Below, piece after piece: positions 1-7,179 of a stretch of 64,000 nt of DNA (position 1 is the stretch's first letter; every line of letters begins with the position of its first letter). Source of the DNA: Leptothoe sp034932105 (GTDB lineage Bacteria > Cyanobacteriota > Cyanobacteriia > Phormidesmidales > Phormidesmidaceae). The translations under genes were made by a program, and so were the position numbers. The notes under the pieces are model-generated. The model saw nothing but the letters and a program-made list of their open reading frames with translations. It ran no database searches and had not been told where the DNA came from. The stretch is from positions 1-64,000 of the forward strand of contig NZ_JAYGIG010000117.1 in NCBI RefSeq assembly GCF_034932105.1, read 5' to 3'.

Positions 1-123
1 CGGATGTTCTGCCGTATTCGCGGTTACCTATCCACTCTACGCAAACAGGGGCATAACGTTCTGGATGCCCTCATGGGATTGTTCTCTGGAAACCCTATAA
101 CTCTCCTACCCCAGCCTGAGTAG
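1..123 (+). mobile_element. C-terminal tail of an IS66-type transposase (5' part outside window)
   Basis: An open frame enters from the left edge and ends at TAG 121-123, giving 40 residues. It contains RGYLSTLRKQGHNVLDAL, which matches the conserved end of IS66-family transposases (usually RGYISTLRKQG followed by a short variable tail). Only this tail is in the window, so I cannot say whether the element is intact. No convincing terminal inverted repeat is visible in 124-254, the gap before the end of the Mrp operon. The assignment rests on recognition of one motif. Confidence 0.7.
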
Positions 124-254
124 TTACCCGAACTCAGGTTAAATAATTAAATATTTTTGATTTCGAGGCTTCAGAGCAGCTAGTCCGTCCGGTGCACGCA
201 GAGGTTAGCGGGCGTTCAGCTTTGCCGTCTCTCAGAGAACCGCCCCTCATCCCT

Positions 255-914
255 TCATAACAATCCCCGATACCGAATGAAAATTAAAACCACAGCCCAC
301 GATCCCAAGGCGACTTTGATCGCCACTAAAATATTCAAAATGGGGACAATGCCACCGCTGATCAGTTCTCCCATTTCTCCGTGTGGCAGCTCCACCCCGG
401 CTAGGGTGATCATCGACAGCAGTACGAATACTAACACCGAAATCTTCTCCCAAATGGCTGCGTGCCAGCGCTGATAGATCGACTGCATCCACTCTGGCGA
501 AGACGTCATTGCAATCAGCCCGATCGCCGTTCCCCCCGCCACTCCAGCCGCAAAGCCACCGCCGGGACTAAGGTGCCCCCGAATGGCCAATTCAAGGCCC
601 ACCAAGGCTGAAATAGTTGCCCCTAACCGCGCCAACAGAATGGAGGATTGATCGGGGAATTGATAGACTTGGCCGAGGGGACGTTCATTTGCCAATAAAA
701 AATTACATCCCATAATGGCGATTGTGAATACAATCACCTCAAAAATCGTATCGTATAGCCGATTGCGAAGAATAATCCCCGATACTACATTGGGCACACC
801 GCTATCTTGCGCGACGGCATCCACAATCGAGAACGGTAGCGTGGGCGAAGGGTTCGATAAAAACAACATTTTGATATAAAACGCCATACCCGCGATCAAA
901 TAAATCCATTTCAT
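255..914 (-). CDS. mrpB: Mrp-type Na+/H+ antiporter subunit B (MnhB domain)
   Basis: 219-residue integral membrane protein and last gene of the operon. The C-terminal two thirds is an MnhB domain, with SILLARLGATISALVGLE, a glycine-rich GHLSPGGGFAAG loop and several hydrophobic helices. The N-terminal 80 residues carry two more hydrophobic segments, as in cyanobacterial MrpB. ATG 914-912 overlaps the TGA of the upstream gene as ATGA, which fixes the start. Mrp complexes exchange monovalent cations for protons across the plasma or thylakoid membrane, and in cyanobacteria are linked to Na+ tolerance, pH homeostasis and inorganic carbon supply (family knowledge). Direction and ion specificity cannot be read from the sequence. 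Confidence 0.88.
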   Translation of the reverse strand: MKWIYLIAGMAFYIKMLFLSNPSPTLPFSIVDAVAQDSGVPNVVSGIILRNRLYDTIFEVIVFTIAIMGCNFLLANERPLGQVYQFPDQSSILLARLGATISALVGLELAIRGHLSPGGGFAAGVAGGTAIGLIAMTSSPEWMQSIYQRWHAAIWEKISVLVFVLLSMITLAGVELPHGEMGELISGGIVPILNILVAIKVALGSWAVVLIFIRYRGLL

Positions 915-1531
915 GAATTCACCTCTCCAATCGCCGACGGATCGATGTAGTTTAACTGAGTGATGGGGGCTAGGAATTCGCTGTTCATAATGTCATAGAG
1001 GCGGCGTAGTCGGGTGGTGGTGCGATAGGGCGGGTCGTAAGAAACTGGAGAATTTGGGCGACTAATCGCCTCCCCTTCTTCAACAACAGATCCGCGATCG
1101 CAAGTGGCATGAACTTCTTTTTCCATCAATGCCCGATGCAGTTCTTCGCGATCGCAATAGGGCACGAGTTCAACCCGCAGGTGATATTCCCTAAACACTT
1201 CGGTTAAGGAATTGACCAATTGCTGGAGGGGCACGGCATCAGCGGCATTGGTTTCATCTTTAGCCTCATTCTCCTCCCCTTTTAGCACCCCCAACCGAAA
1301 AACCAATGACGAGCGCACCGCCACGGCATAGAGGGTAATCGCCAAGAGTGTTCCAACCAGCGCTTCGGTCAGCGCCACATCGGGCGCACCCAGAACGGTG
1401 TACACCAAAGCAGCGATCGCCCCCAACACCCCCCGAATCACCAACGCATGGTAAGGGTTAACCTGAAACACCAGCATGGCCGCCGCCAAAGGCAGTAATG
1501 CCGTAATCATGTAAATATAGCTATCATCCAT
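911..1531 (-). CDS. Mrp antiporter MrpA C-terminal-like subunit (DUF4040)
   Basis: 206 residues. Residues 1-80 hold three hydrophobic helices with GAPDVALTEALVGTLLA, the hallmark of the DUF4040/MbhD-like segment that forms the C-terminal end of MrpA in Bacillus. The rest (about 85-206) is a charged soluble tail with no recognised domain. The large NuoL-like N-terminal part of classical MrpA is absent, as is usual for the split cyanobacterial system. ATG 1531-1529 overlaps the end of mrpG by 8 bases, and the stop overlaps the mrpB start, so translation is probably coupled. The family is secure; the function of the soluble tail is unknown. Confidence 0.85.
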   Translation of the reverse strand: MDDSYIYMITALLPLAAAMLVFQVNPYHALVIRGVLGAIAALVYTVLGAPDVALTEALVGTLLAITLYAVAVRSSLVFRLGVLKGEENEAKDETNAADAVPLQQLVNSLTEVFREYHLRVELVPYCDREELHRALMEKEVHATCDRGSVVEEGEAISRPNSPVSYDPPYRTTTRLRRLYDIMNSEFLAPITQLNYIDPSAIGEVNS

Positions 1532-1832
1532 TGGGCGGCCTCCGGGGGGGCAAATCGCGGTTAATCAAACCGCTGCTGGAACAATAGGCCAGGACATAGC
1601 CCAACATAGTGTTCCACAGTGTTAGCGAAAGAATAGCCAACAACAGCAACGGCCATTCTCTGGGGCGCTGCAAGAGCAAGCCAAAAATAATCGCAATCGA
1701 ACCCAGCGTATCTGACACCGATAGGTTATGCAGCTTGAACAGCACCGATCGCCGACTCAGCAAAAACGAGGTGCCCCAAAACCAAAACACCAACCCCAGA
1801 CCAATACAGCCATAGCTGAACCCCTCAATCAT
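1524..1832 (-). CDS. mrpG: Mrp antiporter subunit G (MnhG)
   Basis: Read from ATG 1832-1830 as 102 residues (MIEGFSYGCIG...). This start forms an ATGA overlap with the mrpF stop, and the frame upstream of it encodes Cys-rich, non-conserved sequence. Three hydrophobic segments and the motif LSVSDTLGSIAIIFGLLL match MnhG/PhaG subunits, where a conserved Asp-Thr pair lies at the membrane interface. It is a small accessory subunit of the hetero-oligomeric antiporter. The proline- and arginine-rich end (DLPPRRPPNG) lies in the 8-base overlap region with the next gene. Confidence 0.85.
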   Translation of the reverse strand: MIEGFSYGCIGLGLVFWFWGTSFLLSRRSVLFKLHNLSVSDTLGSIAIIFGLLLQRPREWPLLLLAILSLTLWNTMLGYVLAYCSSSGLINRDLPPRRPPNG

Positions 1833-2089
1833 GCATCCCCCAATCGTTTTAGAATATGTGCCAGCAGCATAAACCCAGCATTGCCCACACTTAAAACAAT
1901 CACGCCGACGACCCCGACCATCCAATCATCGCGAAGCACCGAAACCAGCAAAATCATCACCGCTGTCTTACAAGACACGCTAGAGAGCGACAGCATCGTC
2001 TGCCAAATATCTTCATCTCGCCACGCCTCATAGAGAGGAATCAGTAAGGCCACAATCATGGCCATCAATGCTAGGTTCAAAAAACTCAT
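1829..2089 (-). CDS. mrpF: Mrp antiporter subunit F (MnhF)
   Basis: 86 residues from ATG 2089-2087 (MSFLNLALMAMIVAL...). The start overlaps the mrpE stop as ATGA and the stop overlaps the mrpG start as ATGA. Three predicted membrane helices with a central charged loop (PLYEAWRDEDIW) agree with MrpF/PhaF size and topology (about 85-95 residues). A longer reading from 2128 would add 13 residues entirely within mrpE and is unlikely. MrpF is required for assembly of the complete antiporter in characterised systems. Confidence 0.85.
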   Translation of the reverse strand: MSFLNLALMAMIVALLIPLYEAWRDEDIWQTMLSLSSVSCKTAVMILLVSVLRDDWMVGVVGVIVLSVGNAGFMLLAHILKRLGDA

Positions 2090-2466
2090 GACCGTTGCCT
2101 CCGCTTGACATGATGAACTTTGTACCAACCGTCTTCGTAGTATTTCAAAACGGTGGTTTTAGGGGTAAAGGTAATTAGAAAAATATCCAAAAAGATCAGC
2201 CCTGGAGAACGGCGACCTTGCACCCGCTCCATGACAATTTCTTCTTCGGTGTGGGGTTGCAGAATCAGTTGAATGGCTTCTTGATAGGCTTGGGGAATCG
2301 CCACAATAATTTTACCCAGCCCCCACAACAGATCCTTTAAGCGGGTATGGGAGGTGGAAGCGCGGGGCAATAGCAGGGCAATGGCAATGCCAATGAGAAT
2401 ATTGGCCAGACTAAAGTTGGCCGTGAGCAAGAACCAAATCACCAATCGCAAAATAATATCGCCCAT
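2086..2466 (-). CDS. mrpE: Mrp antiporter subunit E (MnhE)
   Basis: 126 residues from ATG 2466-2464, which shares one base with the TAA of mrpD (TAATG). A further in-frame Met at 2484 lies inside mrpD. Two N-terminal hydrophobic helices precede the conserved soluble part with LIFLDIFLITFTPKTT, matching the MnhE/PhaE signature around the LTPGT-like loop; here this reads TFTPKTT. The C-terminus is basic (HHVKRRQRS). MrpE is a membrane subunit of the antiporter complex. Order and overlaps with its neighbours are those of a single transcription unit. Confidence 0.86.
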   Translation of the reverse strand: MGDIILRLVIWFLLTANFSLANILIGIAIALLLPRASTSHTRLKDLLWGLGKIIVAIPQAYQEAIQLILQPHTEEEIVMERVQGRRSPGLIFLDIFLITFTPKTTVLKYYEDGWYKVHHVKRRQRS

Positions 2467-3977
2467 TATGCCAATGCCATCCAAAACACTAGGATTAAAC
2501 TTAAACCCATGAAGCCTATCAGATGGTCAAATTCCTCCAACATGCGGGGCAATTTGATCGCAAGGCGACGAAAAATCACCCAATAGGCCACCCAGCCCAG
2601 TCCAATGGTCGCCAGGGGTTTAGCGATATTGCCCCAGCTATAGGCATCGTAGTAGACCACATTGGCGGCAAATAGGCCCCCCACTAACAGCAGCATCGCT
2701 ATCCAAAAACCGGGTTGAAGCGCTGGGCGAGACTCGGGCGATTGGGGTTGATGGGGCAGAAAGATAAACTTTGCAAAGGAAATCGCCGTCCCCAAAGCGG
2801 CAATGTTCATGCCAATCACCTGCCAGGGCAGGAGATTTTTCATGGTCAACACCTTTGCTCCAAAGCCCGACAGTAGGGGGAACCCCGAAATCGAAAAACT
2901 GGCGATCGCCAAGGCAATCCAAACCGGTGTGTGCAACGGTTGCTGTTGCAGTTCCTTAAGATTGCGGCTGGGCAAGGTGCCCACGATCAAAAACAGGGCC
3001 GCTTTCACGAGGCCATGGGTCAGCGCATAAAAGCCCCCCACCTCCGGCGCAGCCAAAATAAATCCCAGTTGCGAAACCGTGTGAAATGCCAGCATTCGCT
3101 TGGCATCTTTTTCAAACACGGCATAGCCCACCCCCAGCACCGCCGTCCCCACGCCAAAAATCCGCACCATGGGGTCGATCTCTTCCAGCAGAAGGGCGCA
3201 GCGCACCATCGGTAACACCCCAGCCTTCACCACAATCCCCGACATCAGGGCCGACACAGGAGAATCGGACTCCGAGTGGGTGAGGGGCAGCCATAGCCCT
3301 GAGACAAAAATGCCACCCTTGACGAGCAACCCCAAGAAGATCAGGGCGATCGCCTCCGTCGGTGCCCCCCGTAACCCCGCAAAATCAAAGGAGTGATGGG
3401 TTTGATATACCAACACCGCCCCCACGAGATAAAACAGCATCGCCACATTGCTGACAAATAAATAGCGCAACCCCACCCAAAGGGAGCGATCGCTCCGGGG
3501 ATAGGCAATCAACAAAAATGTGGCAATGCTGATCACCTCTAATGCCACGTATAAACTGACAAAATCAGAGCAGGCAAAAGAGGCATTCACACTGCCATGC
3601 AAAATCAGGGTTTGGGCATAGAAAAACGGCGTTTTGGCGCTGCTCCAGCAATAAAAAATCACGGCGGCTGTGACCAGCCCATTGGTAAGAATAAAGAACC
3701 CCGCCAGTGGGTCAAGGATTAAACTCACGCCAAAGTGATCGAGCAGTCGCAACGTCAGGGGGGCCGGGGCGAGAAACAATTTCGCGGCATAGGCCACAGA
3801 GACTAAGGCACCCATCAGCGCCAACGGGCGAGCGAACCGAGGCAGTAAATAAATTAGGAACCCCACCAAAAACGGTAAGGCAATCCAGATCAGGGTTAGC
3901 ACAGTCTGGTTGGTCATCGCCTGAGCGTTCGTTGTCTGGCCGAGGAGCGTCTGGGCGATTATCATCTGAGTGATCAT
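2466..3977 (-). CDS. mrpD: Mrp antiporter subunit D (NuoM/NuoN-like proton-translocating subunit)
   Basis: 503 residues with about 14 hydrophobic helices, related to the complex I antiporter-like subunits. The family core is visible: VSLYVALEVISIATFLLIAY carries the conserved membrane Glu, LLVKGGIFVSGLWLPLTHSE carries the conserved Lys and the HSE loop, and FHTVSQLGFIL carries the HxxSQ motif. The start at 3977 forms ATGA with the mrpC stop, although Met21 (MTNQTVLTLIW) would also give a sensible first helix. It is the only NuoL/M/N-like subunit in the operon, whereas several characterised cyanobacterial mrp operons carry two. It provides the ion/proton path. Confidence 0.9.
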   Translation of the reverse strand: MITQMIIAQTLLGQTTNAQAMTNQTVLTLIWIALPFLVGFLIYLLPRFARPLALMGALVSVAYAAKLFLAPAPLTLRLLDHFGVSLILDPLAGFFILTNGLVTAAVIFYCWSSAKTPFFYAQTLILHGSVNASFACSDFVSLYVALEVISIATFLLIAYPRSDRSLWVGLRYLFVSNVAMLFYLVGAVLVYQTHHSFDFAGLRGAPTEAIALIFLGLLVKGGIFVSGLWLPLTHSESDSPVSALMSGIVVKAGVLPMVRCALLLEEIDPMVRIFGVGTAVLGVGYAVFEKDAKRMLAFHTVSQLGFILAAPEVGGFYALTHGLVKAALFLIVGTLPSRNLKELQQQPLHTPVWIALAIASFSISGFPLLSGFGAKVLTMKNLLPWQVIGMNIAALGTAISFAKFIFLPHQPQSPESRPALQPGFWIAMLLLVGGLFAANVVYYDAYSWGNIAKPLATIGLGWVAYWVIFRRLAIKLPRMLEEFDHLIGFMGLSLILVFWMALA

Positions 3978-4327
3978 GGTGTGTTGCCCTTTTCAATTTC
4001 GCTGGTTTCTAGGGTGGGATTATCCCGCGCTAGTTTCATCACCCCCACCAGCATCAATGCCTGAATTGAAAGGCCAATGACGATCGCCGTCAAAATAACG
4101 GCCTGGGGTACCGGGTCGGCATAGGCCACTGGGCGAACGACTTCGTCGCGCGAAGCGCTATCCACAATTGGCGAAAACAGCCCATTTCTCGCCGCAACAA
4201 CAACGTAATAGCCAATCACCCCAGTGCTCATGACATCCATGGAGATGATTTTCATCACCAAATTTTTTTTCAGGATAACACCGAAAAATCCCAGCAATAT
4301 CGTGGCAAAAACAAAGGCTTCTAACAC
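3974..4327 (-). CDS. mrpC: Mrp antiporter subunit C (NuoK-like, MnhC)
   Basis: 117 residues and first gene of the seven-gene operon. Three hydrophobic helices and DPVPQAVILTAIVIGLSIQA match the MnhC/NuoK signature (DPxPQALVLTAIVI). It packs beside MrpD in the antiporter core. The promoter must lie upstream, between 4328 and the decayed integrase at 4623. That 295-base stretch has no gene that I can support and no clear -10/-35 pair. Confidence 0.88.
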   Translation of the reverse strand: MLEAFVFATILLGFFGVILKKNLVMKIISMDVMSTGVIGYYVVVAARNGLFSPIVDSASRDEVVRPVAYADPVPQAVILTAIVIGLSIQALMLVGVMKLARDNPTLETSEIEKGNTP

Positions 4328-4622
4328 AGGAGCGATCCCTCACGGTTGAATGCGGGTTTGGAACCGGGCACTGACACAGTGGGGGCACAGTACACCCTGC
4401 CATGACAATCATCACTGCAGCAAGCAGGAGTCCCGCATGCCTTAGAGCATTGAAACGATTAATTTATCGTTGTCTTTTTCACTTTACGCCAATCCGGATC
4501 GCTATGATTGCGGGGTCGCCACTAAGAACGACTTTTCTCCATAGAAATCTCTCTAGTTATCCCATCAATTTCGTCCATACAACTCGATCATTGCCCAGCT
4601 TCAGCGGTTGGGTGTTGCCCAA

Positions 4623-5336
4623 ATGAGGCGGCTCAGTGGGTTGGATGGGGGCGATTCTCGGCGCGTCAACCAAGTAGAGGTCAAGGCTGTGATTCAGCAT
4701 CTATCAGGAGTTTATCTGTTAGTCGTCACACTTCTCAATGGCAACGGACTACGGTTAAACGAGGTGTTACGGTTATGAGTTAAGGATCTAGATTTTGCCC
4801 GGCAGCAGATAGTGGTCCGAGATACCAAAGGTGGGGAAAGTCCAATTACCTTGCTCCCAGACAGCTTAGTCGAGGATTGGAATAGTCATTTACATGGTGT
4901 CAAGCGACAGCATCGGCAAGATTTAGAGCTCGGGTATGGCTCGGTTTATTTGCCTTTTGCCCTGGAACGTAAACATCCTAATGCTGATCGGCAGTGGATT
5001 TGGCAATTTGTGTTTCCAACCGAACGAGTTTCTAAAGATCTCCGCAGTGGGATCGTACGCCGCTATCATTTGCATGAGAGTGGTCTACAAAAAGCAATTA
5101 AGCAGGCCGTGCATAAAGCTGGAATTCATAAGCGGGTGAGTTGCCATACGTTTCATCACAGTTTTGTCACCCATTTGCTGGAAAATGGCTACGACATTCG
5201 GATCATCCAGGGGCTGCTCGGTCATAAGGATGTGAAAACCACGATGATCTCCCATGTCTTAACTCGGGGTGGCGTTGATGCATCACCCCTCGCCTCAACC
5301 CAAACAATACTTGTATATCTTCTGATCTCTTCGTAA
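4623..5336 (+). pseudogene. Decayed integron-type tyrosine recombinase (IntI family)
   Basis: Continuous similarity to integron integrases runs from about 4623 (VEVKAVIQHLSGVY..., NGLRLNEVLRL) through FPTERVS and RRYHLHESGLQKAIKQA to HTFHHSFVTHLL, LGHKDVKTTM and HVLTRGG. The stretch ALERKHPNADRQWIWQFVFP corresponds to the extra domain that separates IntI from XerC/D. The copy is dead: TGA at 4776-4778 interrupts LRL*VKDLDF where an Arg codon (CGA) is expected; the HxxR box reads HTFHH with Arg replaced by His; and the catalytic Tyr is missing because MIYTHV has become MISHV near 5250, consistent with a 3-base deletion. The N-terminal domain is not recognisable upstream. No attI or attC-like sites are evident nearby. 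Confidence 0.82.
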
Positions 5337-5344
5337 AGGCACTC

Positions 5345-6214
5345 CTAGCCAAATAGGTCCAACTGCTGAGGTGGTACTTGAATTAACGACCAGGGCAAGG
5401 GGGGCACATCCACCCCTGCTTGTTCTAATTGGGTCTGAAAATAATGTGCGATCGCAGGTGATTTAGCCTCAATCGGACAGTGAACAAAAAAGTAAACCGA
5501 TAATCCTTGGGTCAGCCACTCCCCAACCCGTTGCACCCAGCCTGCCAAAAAATCACGATTGCGATCCAGTTCGGGATGACTGATATAGCGCACCAAAACA
5601 AAATCTGCCGTTGCCCCTGCCAGTAAAGGGACCTGAGGCTTTTTGCGCTCTGATTTTAACTGCGGATCGTCCGCCGGATTACTCCAGGTAAAAATCGGTC
5701 GGCTATCCAACAACACTCGACCCACGCCAAACTGTGTCAATAAAGCATCTAGCCGGTTAGCTTGGGGAGAGCGAAACCAATCTAAATGGCGTACTTCCAC
5801 CGCTAATGGATGGGATTTATGGGGCCAATTGGTAACAAACTGAGTCAGGTCAGTAAACGAGGCTGGACTATACCGGGGAGGTAACTGGGCAAAAATTGGC
5901 CCCAGACGGGGTCCTAATCCTTGCATCAGGGAGAGAAAATCCAATGCCTTAGGCAGCTGTGGCATCAAGGGGCCGTCGTGGGTGACCGGGCGCGGCAGTT
6001 TTGGACAAAAGCGAAATGTTTCTGGGGTCTGGTCGGCCCAGCGTTGCACGGTATCTGGGGTAGGAATCGAGTAGAAAGTGGCGTTGCCTTCCACACAGGT
6101 CATGCGTTCACCGTAGAGTTGCAGAAAATTGGTCGGGCGACTGCCTGCCGGGTAGAAGTCTCCGAGCCATTCTTTGTAGGCCCATACGGCACAGCCGATG
6201 CGGAAATTTGCCAA
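5345..6214 (-). CDS. DUF72 (YecE-like) protein
   Basis: 289 residues. The start IGCAVWAYKEWLGDFYP and the internal VEGNATFYSIPTPDTVQRWA and FRFCPKLPRPVTHD are typical of DUF72, a TIM-barrel-like family of unknown biochemical activity. The late segment DFVLVRYISHPELDRNRDFL is also family-typical. The initiation codon appears to be TTG at 6214-6212, preceded by an AGGA; no ATG lies closer to the conserved start. It ends just beyond the integrase relic and is followed upstream by glutaredoxin in the same orientation. A short imperfect hairpin around 6252-6294 (GGTGGG...CCCACC) separates the two genes, so they may not be co-transcribed. Confidence 0.85.
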   Translation of the reverse strand: MANFRIGCAVWAYKEWLGDFYPAGSRPTNFLQLYGERMTCVEGNATFYSIPTPDTVQRWADQTPETFRFCPKLPRPVTHDGPLMPQLPKALDFLSLMQGLGPRLGPIFAQLPPRYSPASFTDLTQFVTNWPHKSHPLAVEVRHLDWFRSPQANRLDALLTQFGVGRVLLDSRPIFTWSNPADDPQLKSERKKPQVPLLAGATADFVLVRYISHPELDRNRDFLAGWVQRVGEWLTQGLSVYFFVHCPIEAKSPAIAHYFQTQLEQAGVDVPPLPWSLIQVPPQQLDLFG

Positions 6215-6290
6215 TTTTTTCCTGCCTCAGGTGTTGCGATGATTTGCAGAATGGTGGGTTGTGCCCTTGGATTAGAGGGCTGTGCCCACC

Positions 6291-6602
6291 CTACGATGCG
6301 GTTTCGATTAAAAGGGGATCGAGCTGACCTTGGCCGTCGAGGGCATAGAGATCATCGCAGCCACCAATGTGGCGATCATTGATAAAAATCTGGGGCACAC
6401 TGCGGCGCTGGTTGGATCGTTCTGTCATTTTGGCGCGAGCGGTCTCATCGCCATCGATTTTATATTCCTGAAATGGCACACCCTTCCACCACAGCAGTAG
6501 TTTGGCGCGAATGCAGTAGGGACAGGCCTGCCATGTGTAAATTTCCACATTAGCCTTGACTGCGTCGGGGTTACGACCGAGCAAACGGTTCAGCAATTGC
6601 AT
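6291..6602 (-). CDS. grxC: Glutaredoxin 3-type dithiol oxidoreductase
   Basis: 103 residues with a single glutaredoxin fold. The active site CPYC (residues about 27-30, in WQACPYCIRAK), the cis-proline motif SVPQIFIND and the glutathione-binding GGCDDLYAL are all present. Dithiol glutaredoxins reduce protein disulfides and glutathionylated proteins with glutathione as electron donor in the cytoplasm. The N-terminal 17 residues (MQLLNRLLGRNPDAVKA) are longer than in E. coli GrxC but common in cyanobacteria. ATG 6602 is the only reasonable start. Confidence 0.92.
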   Translation of the reverse strand: MQLLNRLLGRNPDAVKANVEIYTWQACPYCIRAKLLLWWKGVPFQEYKIDGDETARAKMTERSNQRRSVPQIFINDRHIGGCDDLYALDGQGQLDPLLIETAS

Positions 6603-6835
6603 GGGCTTAGGGACCTAGAATACATATCTGCACTAACGGCGTCTTCACAGCGCTAGTGTCTATATGGTAGATCTTTTCTAGCGGATAAAGCCGCTCTACA
6701 AGCCCTTGGCAAGATTAGTACCGGATAGATTCGCCTAGGGATATGAACTTAAACACGGCTAGGGCATGATCATCGTCACAACCCAGACCAAGTTTCCCTG
6801 GCACAATCAAGTCATTAAGGAATAACGCTTACTGC

Positions 6836-6863
6836 GGCTCCCACTTCGGTGGGGGCCCTTTTT
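6836..6863 (+). terminator. Rho-independent terminator-like hairpin with TTCG tetraloop
   Basis: GGCTCCCAC (6836-6844) pairs with GTGGGGGCC (6849-6857) around a TTCG loop, with one G-U pair, and CTTTTTG follows. On the plus strand this is a textbook intrinsic terminator. The genes immediately to the left run on the minus strand, so it would end an unannotated plus-strand transcript arising in 6603-6835. Its right part overlaps the first unit of the tandem repeat. Confidence 0.65.
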
Positions 6864-7045
6864 GTATCTAGGCTCTTTCAATCACCGATTGCAAGGGGGC
6901 CCTTTTTGCATTCAGGCTCATCCTCTGCACTGCTCGGCTGGGGGCCCTTTTTGTATTCAGGCTCTTTCAATCACCGATTGTACGGGGGCCCTTTTTGTAT
7001 CTAGGCTCTTTCAATCACCGATTGCAAGGGGGCCCTTTTTGTCTC
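6851..7045 (+). repeat. 44-45 bp tandem repeat, about 4.5 units
   Basis: The block GGGGGCCCTTTTTG recurs at 6851, 6895, 6940, 6984 and 7028, spacings of 44, 45, 44 and 44. Between most copies lies TCTTTCAATCACCGATTG, which contains a small hairpin (CAATC, ACC, GATTG). The second interval is diverged (CATCCTCTGCACTGCTCGGC). The array ends 130 bases before the acyltransferase start. I do not recognise it as a known cyanobacterial repeat family. The spacing is close to four helical turns. Confidence 0.85.
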
Positions 7046-7179
7046 CATCAGCATTTTGGCTGGCAAATCATTTAACTATCCCAGCTTTGGTCGGCTGTTC
7101 AGGACTTTTTTTCCCATCGGCCAAATCTTGACGAGTAGATTTACCAATTTTCGATAGGCTAGGGGCTGCCCTGATTGAA

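Larger units (their letters stand above)
6603..7179. other. Gene-free interval with hairpin terminator and tandem repeat
   Basis: I see no supportable protein gene in this 577-base interval. From left to right it holds about 230 bases of unassigned sequence with a small hairpin (AGCGG/CCGCT near 6701-6716), a strong UUCG-loop terminator hairpin at 6836-6863, and a 44-45 bp tandem repeat from 6851 to 7045. The short leader of the acyltransferase follows. The terminator has no annotated plus-strand gene ahead of it. Confidence 0.6.

Noticed and set aside
2638..3973. Several long open frames on both strands within mrpD
   Set aside because: They lie inside a clearly conserved membrane protein and have arginine/proline-rich shadow composition.
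4328..4622. 74-codon open frame before the integrase relic
   Set aside because: No similarity to IntI N-terminal domains or other proteins is visible, and it overlaps the likely mrp promoter region.
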